Positions 8,024-16,668 of a DNA stretch of 64,000 bases are shown one piece after another. The DNA comes from Bacteroidota bacterium (GTDB lineage Bacteria; Bacteroidota; Bacteroidia; Bacteroidales; TTA-H9), in the NCBI GenBank assembly GCA_003250395.1, contig QKGM01000008.1:1-64000 (forward strand), read 5' to 3'. Under the pieces are notes generated by a model. That model made no database searches. It had not been told where the DNA came from and was given only the letters and a program-made list of their open reading frames with translations. Position 1 is the stretch's first letter. Every line of letters begins with the position of its first letter. Made by a program: the position numbers and the translations under genes.

Positions 8024-8745
8024 GCTGGCGCAAGATGTTGTCAGCACGATTATTTAACAGAGAGCCACAGAGTTAAGAAAGAATCCTCAGTGTAATACGG
8101 ATGAGTCGGTTGCGTTGGCTTTTCCCGGGGGTCTCTTTAGCCAAAGCTAAAGCCAACGCCAATGTAGTAATTAACCTTGGCATTAGCTATGGCATTGGCT
8201 TGCTGACGCAAGATGTTGTCAGCGCGGTTATTTAACAGATAGCCATAGAGTTAAGAAAAAATCCTCAGTGAAACACGGCTGAGTCGGTTGCGTTGACTTT
8301 TCCCGGGAGCCTTTTAAAGCCAAAGCTAAAGCCAACGCCAATGTAGTAATTAACCTTGGCATTAGCTATGGCATTGGCTTGCTGACGCAAGATGTTGTCA
8401 GCGTGGTTATTTAACAGATAGCCATAGAGTTAAGAAAAAATCCTCAGTGAAACACGGCTGAGTCGGTTGCGTTGACTTTTCCCGGGGGTCTCTTTAGCCA
8501 AAGCTAAAGCCAACGCCAATGTAGTAATTAACCTTGGCATTAGCTATGGCATTGGCTTGCTGTCGCGTGATTTTAGCCATATGATAGTTTCAACGAGAAC
8601 CATGGAGATCCACAGAGAACCACAGAGTTAAGAAAGAATCCTCAGTGTAATACGGATGAGTCGGTTGCGTTGGCTTTTCCCGGGTGCCTTTTAAAGCCAA
8701 AGCTAATGCCAACGCCAATGTAGTAATTAACCTTGGCATTGGCTA
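8024..8745. repeat. Four tandem units of about 178 bp
   Basis: Units begin with GCTGRCGCAAGATGTTG-like sequence at 8024, 8202, 8381 and (variant GCTGTCGCGTGATTTTAGCC) 8559, spaced 178, 179 and 178 bp. Each has a CAGAGTTAAGAAA module, a GAGTCGGTTGCGT module, a TTTTCCCGGG centre, GYYAAN hexamers, TAGTAATTAACC, and TTRRCN hexamers. The second and third units are almost identical, which points to recent tandem duplication. No coding sequence is supported here. Confidence 0.8.
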
Positions 8746-8803
8746 ACAATATTAACTTTTACTTCTCACGGTAATCCGGCGAGGTTGGCTTTAGAAACTC
8801 TGT

Positions 8804-8811
8804 TAACTTTG
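8804..8811 (+). promoter_or_regulatory. Candidate -7 box TAACTTTG for the LegC-type gene
   Basis: TAACTTTG fits the Bacteroidota TAnnTTTG -7 element and lies 19 bp before the ATG at 8831, just beyond the repeat array. The -33 TTTG element is not clear. Confidence 0.4.
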
Positions 8812-8830
8812 CATTGCTAAATTTAGAACA

Positions 8831-10036
8831 ATGAAATCATACAGTAACATTGTCGATTTTGTCAGGGAAACCTATAATTTGCCTGAAGCATTCATTCCAT
8901 TGCATGATCCCCGGTTCATCGGCAATGAACGTAAGTATCTGAACGAGTGTATTGATACAAATTTTGTGAGTAGTGTTGGTGAGTTTGTCAGCCGGTTCGA
9001 AAAGTTGTGTGCCGATTATACGGGATCGCGGTATGCCGTAGCCGCGATGAATGGCACCGCTGCCCTGCACATGGCGCTTCACATCAATGGTGTAACAAGG
9101 GGTGATGAGGTTATTACCCAGTCGCTCACTTTTATTGCTACTGCCAATGCTATCAGCTACACGGGAGCACATCCGGTATTTCTGGATGTTGACCGTGACA
9201 CCATGGGGTTATCGCCGCAGGCTGTTGAAGCCTGGCTTGTTGAGAACGCTGAGATGAGAGCAACTGAAGGGAACACGCCTTCGGGCAGCGGTTCAAGATA
9301 TTCGGCTTATAATAAATATACCAACAGGCGTATAGCTGCCTGTGTGCCCATGCACTCTTTCGGGCATCCTGTCCGCATTGAAGAGTTGATGCTGGTTCTC
9401 GACCAGTATAACATACCATTGATTGAGGATGCCGCCGAGAGTCTGGGCAGCTTCATCGGCGAACGCCATACCGGAACTTTCGGAAGGTGCGGTATTCTCA
9501 GTTTTAATGGTAATAAGGTGATTACCACTGGTGGCGGAGGGATGATACTCACCAATGATGAATCACTGGCAAAAATGGCCAAACACCTGACTACTCAGGC
9601 AAAGGTTCCTCACAGGTGGGAATTCCGGCATGATTTCGTCGGGTATAATTATCGCCTCACCAATCTTGCTGCTGCTCTCGGATGTGCACAGATAGAAAGT
9701 CTGGATCATATACTTCGACTGAAAAGAGATCTTGCTAATAAATACAGGGACTGGTTTAACGATGCCCCCTGGCAGTTTTTTGCCGAACGTGAAGGAACAC
9801 GTGCCAATTACTGGCTCAATGTTATCCTTGCCAACAATCGGGAAGAGCGTGACGAAATCCTCCAATACACCAATGATCATGGTGTCATGACGCGACCTGT
9901 ATGGGAACTGATGACCGACCTGCCCATGTTTGAACAGTGCCAGCATGATGACCTGATAAATTCTAGATGGTTTGCCGACAGGGTGGTTAACCTGCCCAGC
10001 AGCGCGGTGATAGAAGGATATGGAAAAATGATGTAA
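8831..10036 (+). CDS. LegC-type nucleotide-sugar aminotransferase (DegT/DnrJ/EryC1)
   Basis: This 401-residue PLP-dependent aminotransferase belongs to the DegT/DnrJ/EryC1/StrS family. The Schiff-base lysine is K229 in SFNGNKVITTGGGG, and the PLP-contacting Asp is D200 in IEDAAES. AMNGTAALH (72-80) is the phosphate-binding loop. The IPLHDPRFIGNE N-terminus and SLTFIATANAI stretch are typical of the LegC branch, which aminates a UDP-4-keto-6-deoxy-HexNAc. It works with the dehydratase at 10554, so the pair should make a UDP-4-amino-4,6-dideoxy-HexNAc for a surface glycan. No NeuB/NeuA-like genes are in the window, so legionaminic acid itself is not implied. Confidence 0.88.
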   Translation: MKSYSNIVDFVRETYNLPEAFIPLHDPRFIGNERKYLNECIDTNFVSSVGEFVSRFEKLCADYTGSRYAVAAMNGTAALHMALHINGVTRGDEVITQSLTFIATANAISYTGAHPVFLDVDRDTMGLSPQAVEAWLVENAEMRATEGNTPSGSGSRYSAYNKYTNRRIAACVPMHSFGHPVRIEELMLVLDQYNIPLIEDAAESLGSFIGERHTGTFGRCGILSFNGNKVITTGGGGMILTNDESLAKMAKHLTTQAKVPHRWEFRHDFVGYNYRLTNLAAALGCAQIESLDHILRLKRDLANKYRDWFNDAPWQFFAEREGTRANYWLNVILANNREERDEILQYTNDHGVMTRPVWELMTDLPMFEQCQHDDLINSRWFADRVVNLPSSAVIEGYGKMM

Positions 10037-10039
10037 ACA

Positions 10040-10100
10040 TGTTTTATAATGGTTTTTAACCTTAACTATAACTTTGACCTTGACCTACAGACTTATGATG
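10040..10100. repeat. Short hexamer remnant before the four-helix-bundle gene
   Basis: TTTTAACCTTAACTATAACTTTGACCTTGACC at about 10051-10085 is a short TTRRCN array of the kind at 2.8-3.8 kb. A matching GYYAAN array lies just after the next gene (10490-10545), so the gene is bracketed by inverted arms. Confidence 0.6.
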
Positions 10101-10107
10101 TTATATT

Positions 10108-10470
10108 ATGAGGAATTTCAGAGATTACGATATTTGGAAAGAAGCAATTAATACTGCTAGAACTGTATATTTAATAACCAGGTTATTCCCTTCTCATGAG
10201 AGGTTTGGTCTGGCAGGTCAGATGCAACGGGCAAGTGTTTCAATTGGTTCTAATATAGCAGAAGGAGCATCGAGAAGCTCCCCGAAGGAATTTATTCGGT
10301 TTCTGGAAATGAGTGTTGGTTCCGCATTTGAACTGGAAACCCAAATGATGATTGCCTTTGAAATAGGTTATGTAGCTGATGAAGAGAAAGAAGAGTTTAT
10401 TGAGCCACTTCATAGACTTCAGAAACAGATTCATGGACTAATTGAATCTATAGCCCATAGCAAACCATGA
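10108..10470 (+). CDS. Four-helix-bundle protein (23S rRNA intervening-sequence family)
   Basis: The 120-residue protein matches the small S23/IVS four-helix-bundle family by its RDYDIWKEAI N-terminus, the QMQRASVSIGSNIAEG core (37-52) and SSPKEFIRFLEMSVGSAFELETQ. The fold is a helical bundle; the cellular role is unknown, and members also occur inside 23S rRNA intervening sequences. It interrupts the LegC/LegB gene pair and is bracketed by hexamer arrays, so it looks like a passenger of the repeat family and not part of the polysaccharide pathway. Confidence 0.85.
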   Translation: MRNFRDYDIWKEAINTARTVYLITRLFPSHERFGLAGQMQRASVSIGSNIAEGASRSSPKEFIRFLEMSVGSAFELETQMMIAFEIGYVADEEKEEFIEPLHRLQKQIHGLIESIAHSKP

Positions 10471-10487
10471 TTTGATATTCCCTATTC

Positions 10488-10550
10488 ATGTCAAAGTCAA
10501 AGTTAAGGTCAAAGTCAAAGTTAAAGTCAAGTCAACTCCAACGTCAAAAT
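10488..10550. repeat. GYYAAN hexamer array overlapping the apparent 5' end of the dehydratase frame
   Basis: ATGTCAAAGTCAAAGTTAAG and further GTCAAA/GTTAAG units form the other arm of the pair around the four-helix-bundle gene. Translated in frame it gives SKSKLRSKSKLKS, which is not part of the dehydratase fold. Confidence 0.7.
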
Positions 10551-10553
10551 CTT

Positions 10554-11762
10554 ATGCTAAACATTAATAAATTTATCTCCGATTCAATTACAAACAGAAA
10601 AGACAGCTTCTTTTCGGCAGATTTAGAGAAATTTCATGAAGAGTTATCAGGCAGCATCAGGAATAAATCTGTTTTGGTGATCGGGGGGGCTGGGACGATC
10701 GGATCGTCGTATATCCGGTCGGTTTTGAAATACAGGCCATCGAAACTCTATGTTGTTGATATTTCAGAAAACAGCCTGACAGAGCTGACGCGTGATTTGC
10801 GCAGCACGTCGGGCGGGTATGTTCCCGATGATTACAAAACTTATCCTGTCAATTACAACGATGATGTTTTTTACAGGATGCTGGGCAAGGAGGGGCCTTT
10901 CGACATTGTAGCGAATTTCTCGGCACACAAGCATGTTCGTAGCGAGAAAGACCATTACAGCATTACAGCTTTGCTTGAGAACAATGTGATACGGGCCGAG
11001 AAACTAATGAGGGTACTGGCCAAGAATCCACCTGAGCATTTTTTTTGTGTCTCAACCGATAAGGCGGCAAATCCTGTTAATATAATGGGAGCCAGTAAGA
11101 AAATGATGGAGGAGATGATCATGGCTTATGCCGGCAGTTTCCCGGTTACCACTGCCCGTTTTGCAAACGTGGCTTTCAGCAATGGCAGCCTGCTCGATGG
11201 TTTTATCCAGCGGATGATGAAAAGGCAACCATTTTCAGTTCCCACCGATGTGAAACGGTACTTTGTATCACCCGATGAGTCGGGGCAGATTTGTATGATG
11301 GCCTGCATGCTCGGACAGACAGGCGAGATCTTCTTCCCGAAACTTGAAGAGCATCAGTTAACTTCATTCAAAGATATTACAGAAGCTTTCGTGAAGTCGA
11401 TAGGCATGGAAGTGTTACCATTCGATTCGGAACAGGCCGCCCGGGAATATGCCGCCAAGATGCCTGAGGACACGAAATTCTGGCCGGTTTTTTATTTTAC
11501 TTCCGACACATCGGGTGAGAAATCGTTTGAAGAGTTTTTCACAGAAGGTGAAGCCCTTGACCTTGATACTTTTCACTCGCTGGGTGTAATCAGGAATGCT
11601 CCCCGTCGTTCGACAGCAGATGTACACCGGATGATCAGTGACCTGGAAAACGTTCTGTTACTTCCTGAAGTTAAGAAAGCCGACATAGTCAAGGTAATGC
11701 AGAAATTTCTCCCGAATTTTCATCATATAGAAACCGGGAAAAGCCTCGATCAAAAGATGTGA
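10554..11762 (+). CDS. UDP-HexNAc 4,6-dehydratase, LegB/CapD-like (SDR)
   Basis: The protein has 402 residues from the ATG at 10554. An upstream in-frame ATG at 10488 would only add repeat-coded residues, so I reject it. The Rossmann motif GGAGTIGSSY (44-53) binds NAD(P), and NFSAHKHVRSEKD matches the polysaccharide biosynthesis CapD/FlaA1 dehydratase family (PF02719). STDKAANPVNIMGASKK (167-183) carries the catalytic TDK and lysine in place of the usual SDR Tyr-x3-Lys. The reaction removes water from a UDP-HexNAc to give the 4-keto-6-deoxy sugar used by the LegC-type aminotransferase encoded 0.5 kb upstream. It is a short cytoplasmic form without the membrane domain of CapD. Confidence 0.87.
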   Translation: MLNINKFISDSITNRKDSFFSADLEKFHEELSGSIRNKSVLVIGGAGTIGSSYIRSVLKYRPSKLYVVDISENSLTELTRDLRSTSGGYVPDDYKTYPVNYNDDVFYRMLGKEGPFDIVANFSAHKHVRSEKDHYSITALLENNVIRAEKLMRVLAKNPPEHFFCVSTDKAANPVNIMGASKKMMEEMIMAYAGSFPVTTARFANVAFSNGSLLDGFIQRMMKRQPFSVPTDVKRYFVSPDESGQICMMACMLGQTGEIFFPKLEEHQLTSFKDITEAFVKSIGMEVLPFDSEQAAREYAAKMPEDTKFWPVFYFTSDTSGEKSFEEFFTEGEALDLDTFHSLGVIRNAPRRSTADVHRMISDLENVLLLPEVKKADIVKVMQKFLPNFHHIETGKSLDQKM

Positions 11763-11835
11763 GTCGGTATGTTTGTTTTGCAGGCTGTACTATTTATCTG
11801 TGTGATAACAAGGTTAACTGTGAATTTGTAAAATA

Positions 11836-12783
11836 TTGACTTCTTTCTATCAATCTTCTTACGGACAGCTCTTCTTTACTGAAGCTATGGGAAACAGGGT
11901 TCTCAGGATCAAGGCTACTGATGGATGTAGTTCAATCCTGGTACAACTTAGTGGAGGCAGGGGGGTATCACGTTTTTTGACCACCAAGGCAGTGATCTGG
12001 CATGGCCCGGCAGGAAAGCCTTCACCGGCTGTCTTTGATGAGATGCTTGTCGGGTTACATAAGGCTTTACCCTGGTACACCCTGTTTGTCCAATTTCGAA
12101 TGGCTGAAGAGATACCTGAACTGGAGGTGCCTTTCCGTTCTCATGGCTATCGCAGGGCTGACAGATTAAATCTCCTTATGTCGGTTAGTGATACCCGGAT
12201 AGCCTGGGACCAGATGAGCCCCAGCAGGCGGAGGGAGGTCAGGCGTTCTCAACAGGGAGGAATGACCACGTCAAACCGTCCTACAGAAGATCAGGTATAC
12301 GCGTTCTATGATTTGTTGAAAAAAAGATACCGGCAGGGAATTCATAAACCATTGCCCGGGCTTTCTTTTTTCAAATCGTTCAACGCGATGACAACCCAGG
12401 GTATCCTGCCAGGTTGTTTTATTGTTTGCTTGTGGAAGGGAAGGGTGGTTGGAGGAATTGTATGTCCGATGACGCCCGGAGATACTTTGTATGAACTGTA
12501 TGTAACAGGTCTTGATCAGGAACTGAGTAAGAATCATGTATACCCCTCCGTTATGGCTACCTGGGCTGCAATTGCTGAGGCTGGAAAAATGGGGTGTCAT
12601 ACATTTGATTTTATGGGAATGGGAGTCCCGGGGAAGCCATATGGTGTGAGAGATTTCAAGGCCCGTTTTGGAGGCCGGTGGATTAATCCCGGACGCTGGA
12701 ATAAAATATATAACCCTTTCCTCTACCATTTTACGGAACTGTTGTATAATCTGTATTTTTGGATTATGACACCATTGAGGTAA
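11836..12783 (+). CDS. FemAB/GNAT-like acyl- or aminoacyl-transferase
   Basis: This 315-residue protein has the double-GNAT architecture of FemAB-like proteins. An N-terminal half (KAVIWHGPAGKPSPAV, FVQFRMAEEIPELE) is followed by SPSRRREVRRSQQGG, and the C-terminal half ends in FDFMGMG...GVRDFKARFGG, the typical FemAB closing motif. The frame opens with TTG at 11836; an ATG at 11888 is the alternative. FemAB-like proteins occur in exosortase-linked polysaccharide clusters of proteobacteria, and an exosortase lies 4 kb downstream here. The substrate is unknown: peptidoglycan, glycan or a carrier lipid. Confidence 0.75.
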   Translation: MTSFYQSSYGQLFFTEAMGNRVLRIKATDGCSSILVQLSGGRGVSRFLTTKAVIWHGPAGKPSPAVFDEMLVGLHKALPWYTLFVQFRMAEEIPELEVPFRSHGYRRADRLNLLMSVSDTRIAWDQMSPSRRREVRRSQQGGMTTSNRPTEDQVYAFYDLLKKRYRQGIHKPLPGLSFFKSFNAMTTQGILPGCFIVCLWKGRVVGGIVCPMTPGDTLYELYVTGLDQELSKNHVYPSVMATWAAIAEAGKMGCHTFDFMGMGVPGKPYGVRDFKARFGGRWINPGRWNKIYNPFLYHFTELLYNLYFWIMTPLR

Positions 12784-13115
12784 TTTTTTGTCTTTTTGTG
12801 GAATTTAGGTTTTTTATAGTTATCTGTACCAGATTATGTGTTTGAATTAGAAGTATTTTTATAACCAGAACCCGATGTCATGCTGATATCTTTTTATCGT
12901 TACTAATATAATAGTACATGCTCTGTTTTGTAAAATAATTGTTTATCAAATTAAATTATTATAAAAGGCAATACCATAATGATGAAAAGAGCACTCCTGG
13001 ATAATTGTTTTTCTTGTGTAAGTCCCTAAGCATATGCAACAGATTTGAGCTGATTTGTATAGGATGAAAAATTCAGGGACCGGTAACTATTCTGAATATG
13101 AGCCATTGTTTTTGG
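12784..13115. other. AT-rich spacer, no gene seen
   Basis: About 330 bp between the FemAB-like gene and the sugar transferase. No coding sequence, RNA gene or repeat is visible. The right end leads into the candidate promoter of the sugar transferase. Confidence 0.5.
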
Positions 13116-13123
13116 TATCTTTG
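13116..13123 (+). promoter_or_regulatory. Candidate -7 box TATCTTTG for the sugar transferase
   Basis: TATCTTTG is a perfect TAnnTTTG match 38 bp before the ATG at 13162. A TTG lies upstream near 13106 but at poor spacing. Confidence 0.45.
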
Positions 13124-13161
13124 CCTTGCTTTAGGAAGAATGAGAAATATGTAACTTTAAA

Positions 13162-14709
13162 ATGCGAAATAGCAAAACAAGATTTAATAATGGGATTAAA
13201 GTAGGGGTAGACCTGGTGCTGCTTGTGGCTTCATTTTACCTGTTTGTTTACTTGAAAGCTGGACATCGTGAGACTCTTTTAGAGGCGTATCATGGTAATT
13301 TCTGGATTTTTACTGCTATCTGGGTGGTTGTAAGTATTTATTTCGATAAATATAATTTTAAAGATAAGCCTGGGATGAAGGCCTATCTTAAACCGGTTCT
13401 TGTCAGCAATTTTCTCATTGTCGGGCTAATTAGCATAGTTTTAGTATTGGTAGAGAAAATGGATATTTCAAGGTATCTTTTTTTCGGGACAACGGGTCTT
13501 GTAACCATACTTGAATTGATGCTTGCATTTCTGAGGGGTATAATATCAAAAACTTCGGCAGGCGGGTATTCGGTTGAATCGGATGATCTTCTTATTGATC
13601 CGGGAGTTTCGGGCTCCGATGTGATTAGGCCAGCACCGGATGTTTCAACGTCTGATTGTTTACCTGAGGATGTGATTTTTCAGGCTATTCTGGAGGAATC
13701 AGGAGAAAAAGTGTTGAAGTATTTGTGCGGGAACCTGAAGATTGCTGATCCTGCGACTACTGTGCTGGCTACCACAACACGATTTAATCTGGTCAATATT
13801 CCTCAGAATCGTTATTCTACAATCATTAATCTCAGGAAAATCAATAATATTCAGAGGATCAATAAGTTTTTCGAGACCATCAACACAAAGTTACCCGTTG
13901 GTGGTTTTTTCGCAGGTTGTGCAGAAACATATGTGATGCGAAAGACAAGAATTTTGAGAAGGTATCCACCAGGATTAAACTATATAATTTACACTTTGGA
14001 TTTTATTATTAACCGGATATGTCCTAAGCTGTATGTAACAAAGAATATCTATTTTATAATTACACGTGGCAGCAATAGATTGATTTCGAGAGCTGAAACT
14101 TTAGGGCGGTTGTATTCGTGTGGTTTTACGGTTGTAAAGACAGACTTTATCAACGGGTTATTCTATTTTATAGTCAAAAAGGTGTCAGATCCTGCATACG
14201 ATTTTCATCCAACCTATGGGCCACTCATCCGTTTGAAGCGTATCGGGAAGGGCGGAAAGATTATCGGTGTATACAAGATGAGAACCATGCACGCCTATTC
14301 AGAATACCTGCAAAAGTATGTCTTTGAGCAAAATAGCTTGCAGGAAGGTGGTAAGTTTGCTGATGATTTCAGGGTAACCACGCTGGGGAAGATTATGCGA
14401 AAGTTCTGGTTGGATGAACTCCCAATGATTTTTAACCTGTTGAAAGGGGATATGAAGCTGGTTGGTGTACGCCCCCTGAGTAAGCATTATTTTAGCCTCT
14501 ATACACCAGAATTGCAGGAGCTTCGTGTAAAATATAAACCAGGGCTGATTCCTCCTTTCTACGTTGATATGCCAAATACGCTTGATGAAATTATGGATTC
14601 AGAAAAGCGGTATTTGGAGGCGTACGGTAGAAATCCTTTTTTGACCGACTGGAAGTATTTCTGGAAGTCTTTTTTCAATATTGTTTTTCGAAAAGCCCGA
14701 AGCCGTTAG
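13162..14709 (+). CDS. Polyprenyl-phosphate sugar-phosphate transferase with atypical middle domain
   Basis: The 515-residue protein starts a surface glycan by moving a sugar phosphate to undecaprenyl phosphate at the inner membrane. Three or four membrane helices lie in residues 12-130. The C-terminal bacterial sugar transferase domain (PF02397) runs from about 350 to the end, with IGVYKMRTMH, TTLGKIMRKFWLDELPM, LLKGDMKLVGVRPL and KYKPGLIPP. It lacks the usual SVPFR-type entry helix directly before the domain. Between the two parts (about 170-340), where relatives have a CoA-binding-like Rossmann domain, this one has a segment ending in ISRAETLGRLYSCGFTVV...GLFYFIVKK that looks like a degenerate methyltransferase fold. 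It is followed by a Wzi-like and an exosortase gene. Confidence 0.8.
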   Translation: MRNSKTRFNNGIKVGVDLVLLVASFYLFVYLKAGHRETLLEAYHGNFWIFTAIWVVVSIYFDKYNFKDKPGMKAYLKPVLVSNFLIVGLISIVLVLVEKMDISRYLFFGTTGLVTILELMLAFLRGIISKTSAGGYSVESDDLLIDPGVSGSDVIRPAPDVSTSDCLPEDVIFQAILEESGEKVLKYLCGNLKIADPATTVLATTTRFNLVNIPQNRYSTIINLRKINNIQRINKFFETINTKLPVGGFFAGCAETYVMRKTRILRRYPPGLNYIIYTLDFIINRICPKLYVTKNIYFIITRGSNRLISRAETLGRLYSCGFTVVKTDFINGLFYFIVKKVSDPAYDFHPTYGPLIRLKRIGKGGKIIGVYKMRTMHAYSEYLQKYVFEQNSLQEGGKFADDFRVTTLGKIMRKFWLDELPMIFNLLKGDMKLVGVRPLSKHYFSLYTPELQELRVKYKPGLIPPFYVDMPNTLDEIMDSEKRYLEAYGRNPFLTDWKYFWKSFFNIVFRKARSR

Positions 14710-14874
14710 TTTAAAGTTATGAATACAATAGACTGTAATAATGCCTGTTGTTGAAAAATCTGTTTCCTGGTAATTATCCTGATGTTCATGATACCATGTG
14801 TCCAACAATCCCGATCCAAAATCATGTATGGTAGACAATACCAAAATGATTATCAGGATTAGTTTTTATTAATA

Positions 14875-16557
14875 ATGATGAAATCTATGAATAAATATCT
14901 GATAACAATAATTTTCGGATGTATAGTATGGCCAATAGCCGGCTGGTCGCAATACCTGCCGGAGCCAACAACGAATGAAGGAATCTATGAGTTTATCGAT
15001 GAAATAGCGACGATCGGACTGATTGATCCCAATTCGGCAATTAAACCATACGGCCGAGACCAGATAGCTGCCTGGCTTACCACTGCATTGAATGAGGAAC
15101 AAAGGCTTACGTCACGACAGAAGGCTGATCTGGAGTTTTATCTTAAAGAGTTTGTACCCGGATGGCAGGAAAAGCGCTACAAACTGTTTCCGGGGTATTT
15201 TAAATCTGTTTCGCTTTACCCGACATCATTGTCGGTTAGCTATTCCGATTCTCTTTTCCGGTTTAGCCTTCGCCCGATACTCAGCTATCAGTTAACACGA
15301 AACTCTGACGATAATCTGACCCGTAGCTATTGGGGTGCTGCTTTTTCTGCCACCTTTGGACGGAATTGGAGTGCATGGGCCAGCCTGCGCGATAACCATG
15401 AGAGTGAAGCTATCAGCAGACCCGGATATTTCATCAACAGGCCCGGTGTACCTCTTAAGAATAATCCAGGGGGTGGGGTTGATTTCAGCGAGATGAACGG
15501 TGGAATTGTATATTCGTGGAGTTGGGGCAGTTTCGGGTTGGTGAAAGATCACTTTACCTGGGGGAACAATCGTAACGGAAGCAATATCCTGAGCGGTAAC
15601 TCCCCCAGCTTTGCGCACATCGCGTTGAAGGTAAAGCCGGTCAGGTGGTTAGAACTTAACTATATTCATGGCTGGCTGGTGAGTAATGTAGTAGATAGTA
15701 CACGAAGTTTCTGGGACGACTATGTTTACCGGGTAGTCATGCGTTCAAAATATATTGCGGCTAACATGATTACCATTACCCCGTTGAGAAGGCTCGATAT
15801 TTCCTTTGGTAATTCTGTGATATACAGTGATCAGGGTGTTCATCCTGCTTATCTGATTCCGTTTTTCTTTTACAAATCTGTCGACCACACGCTCAATAAT
15901 ACCAATTCAACCGGAGAATCCGGACAAAATGCGCAATTATTTTTTGATATAAGCAGCCGACAAATTAACCACCTTCACCTGTTTATGTCAGCCTATTTTG
16001 ATGAGCTGCACATTAGCCGGATCAAAGAGGGGCTAATTCACAATTTCTTTAGTCTGAAACCCGGATTCAGGATTGACGGTTGGCCATTGAGCGGGCTTAG
16101 CCTGGAAGGGGAGTATACTCTTACCAAACCATTGACTTATCAGCATAAAATAAGCACAACAACATTTACCTCCAACGATTATAACCTTGGGCATTATCTG
16201 CGAGATAATTCAAAGGAACTTTATCTTGCTGTAAGGTACAAACCGGTAAGGGGACTCAGTCTTACTGCCTGGCTTACTGATGCTAAGCATTATAACAACT
16301 ATGTGTATAACAACCGGGTTGATGCTAGTGATGACAAACCCTTTGCCGACCTTACCTGGACTCAGGTTACCTATGGGTTGAAAGCGAACTGGGAATTTGT
16401 ATATAATGGATATCTATTTGCATCCATCAGCAGGTCGGAAACGAAAGGGTATGATGCAGATGGAATCACTGCCGAGCAGAACCTTAGTACATTTACTCCC
16501 ATGTTTTACAGAGGTGATCATACTTTGTTCAATGCAGGATTTGCTCTGGGGTTCTGA
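14875..16557 (+). CDS. Wzi-like capsule-assembly outer-membrane protein
   Basis: The 560-residue protein has a signal peptide (MNKYLITIIFGCIVWPIAGWS) and then a periplasmic helical part (EGIYEFIDEIATIGLIDPNSAIKPYGRDQIAAWL), the typical start of capsule-assembly Wzi proteins (PF14052). The rest is rich in alternating aromatic strands and ends on a C-terminal Phe (FALGF), as expected of an 18-strand-type outer-membrane barrel. Wzi proteins help anchor or order the capsule polymer at the cell surface. Two start codons (14875 and 14878) lie together; the third, MNKYL at 14887, suits the signal peptide best. Its place between a sugar transferase and an exosortase supports the glycan role. Confidence 0.82.
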   Translation: MMKSMNKYLITIIFGCIVWPIAGWSQYLPEPTTNEGIYEFIDEIATIGLIDPNSAIKPYGRDQIAAWLTTALNEEQRLTSRQKADLEFYLKEFVPGWQEKRYKLFPGYFKSVSLYPTSLSVSYSDSLFRFSLRPILSYQLTRNSDDNLTRSYWGAAFSATFGRNWSAWASLRDNHESEAISRPGYFINRPGVPLKNNPGGGVDFSEMNGGIVYSWSWGSFGLVKDHFTWGNNRNGSNILSGNSPSFAHIALKVKPVRWLELNYIHGWLVSNVVDSTRSFWDDYVYRVVMRSKYIAANMITITPLRRLDISFGNSVIYSDQGVHPAYLIPFFFYKSVDHTLNNTNSTGESGQNAQLFFDISSRQINHLHLFMSAYFDELHISRIKEGLIHNFFSLKPGFRIDGWPLSGLSLEGEYTLTKPLTYQHKISTTTFTSNDYNLGHYLRDNSKELYLAVRYKPVRGLSLTAWLTDAKHYNNYVYNNRVDASDDKPFADLTWTQVTYGLKANWEFVYNGYLFASISRSETKGYDADGITAEQNLSTFTPMFYRGDHTLFNAGFALGF

Positions 16558-16668
16558 TAATGCAGATATCAGACAGTGGGAATAATTGGCTTTACATGCG
16601 GAAGGTTACCCCTTTTTAACCTGAGGTGTACAGATGGATACGACAAAACAATTTAGTTGTAAATAGAA

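Noticed and set aside
2810-8745. CRISPR array
   Set aside because: The repeats are degenerate hexamers and 178-bp units; there are no regular spacers, no 25-45 bp conserved repeat and no cas genes.
10488-10553. N-terminal extension of the dehydratase
   Set aside because: The extra residues are repeat-coded; the family start is at the MLNINKF methionine (10554).
12271-12729. 152-codon minus-strand frame
   Set aside because: Antisense to the FemAB-like gene, with no family resemblance.
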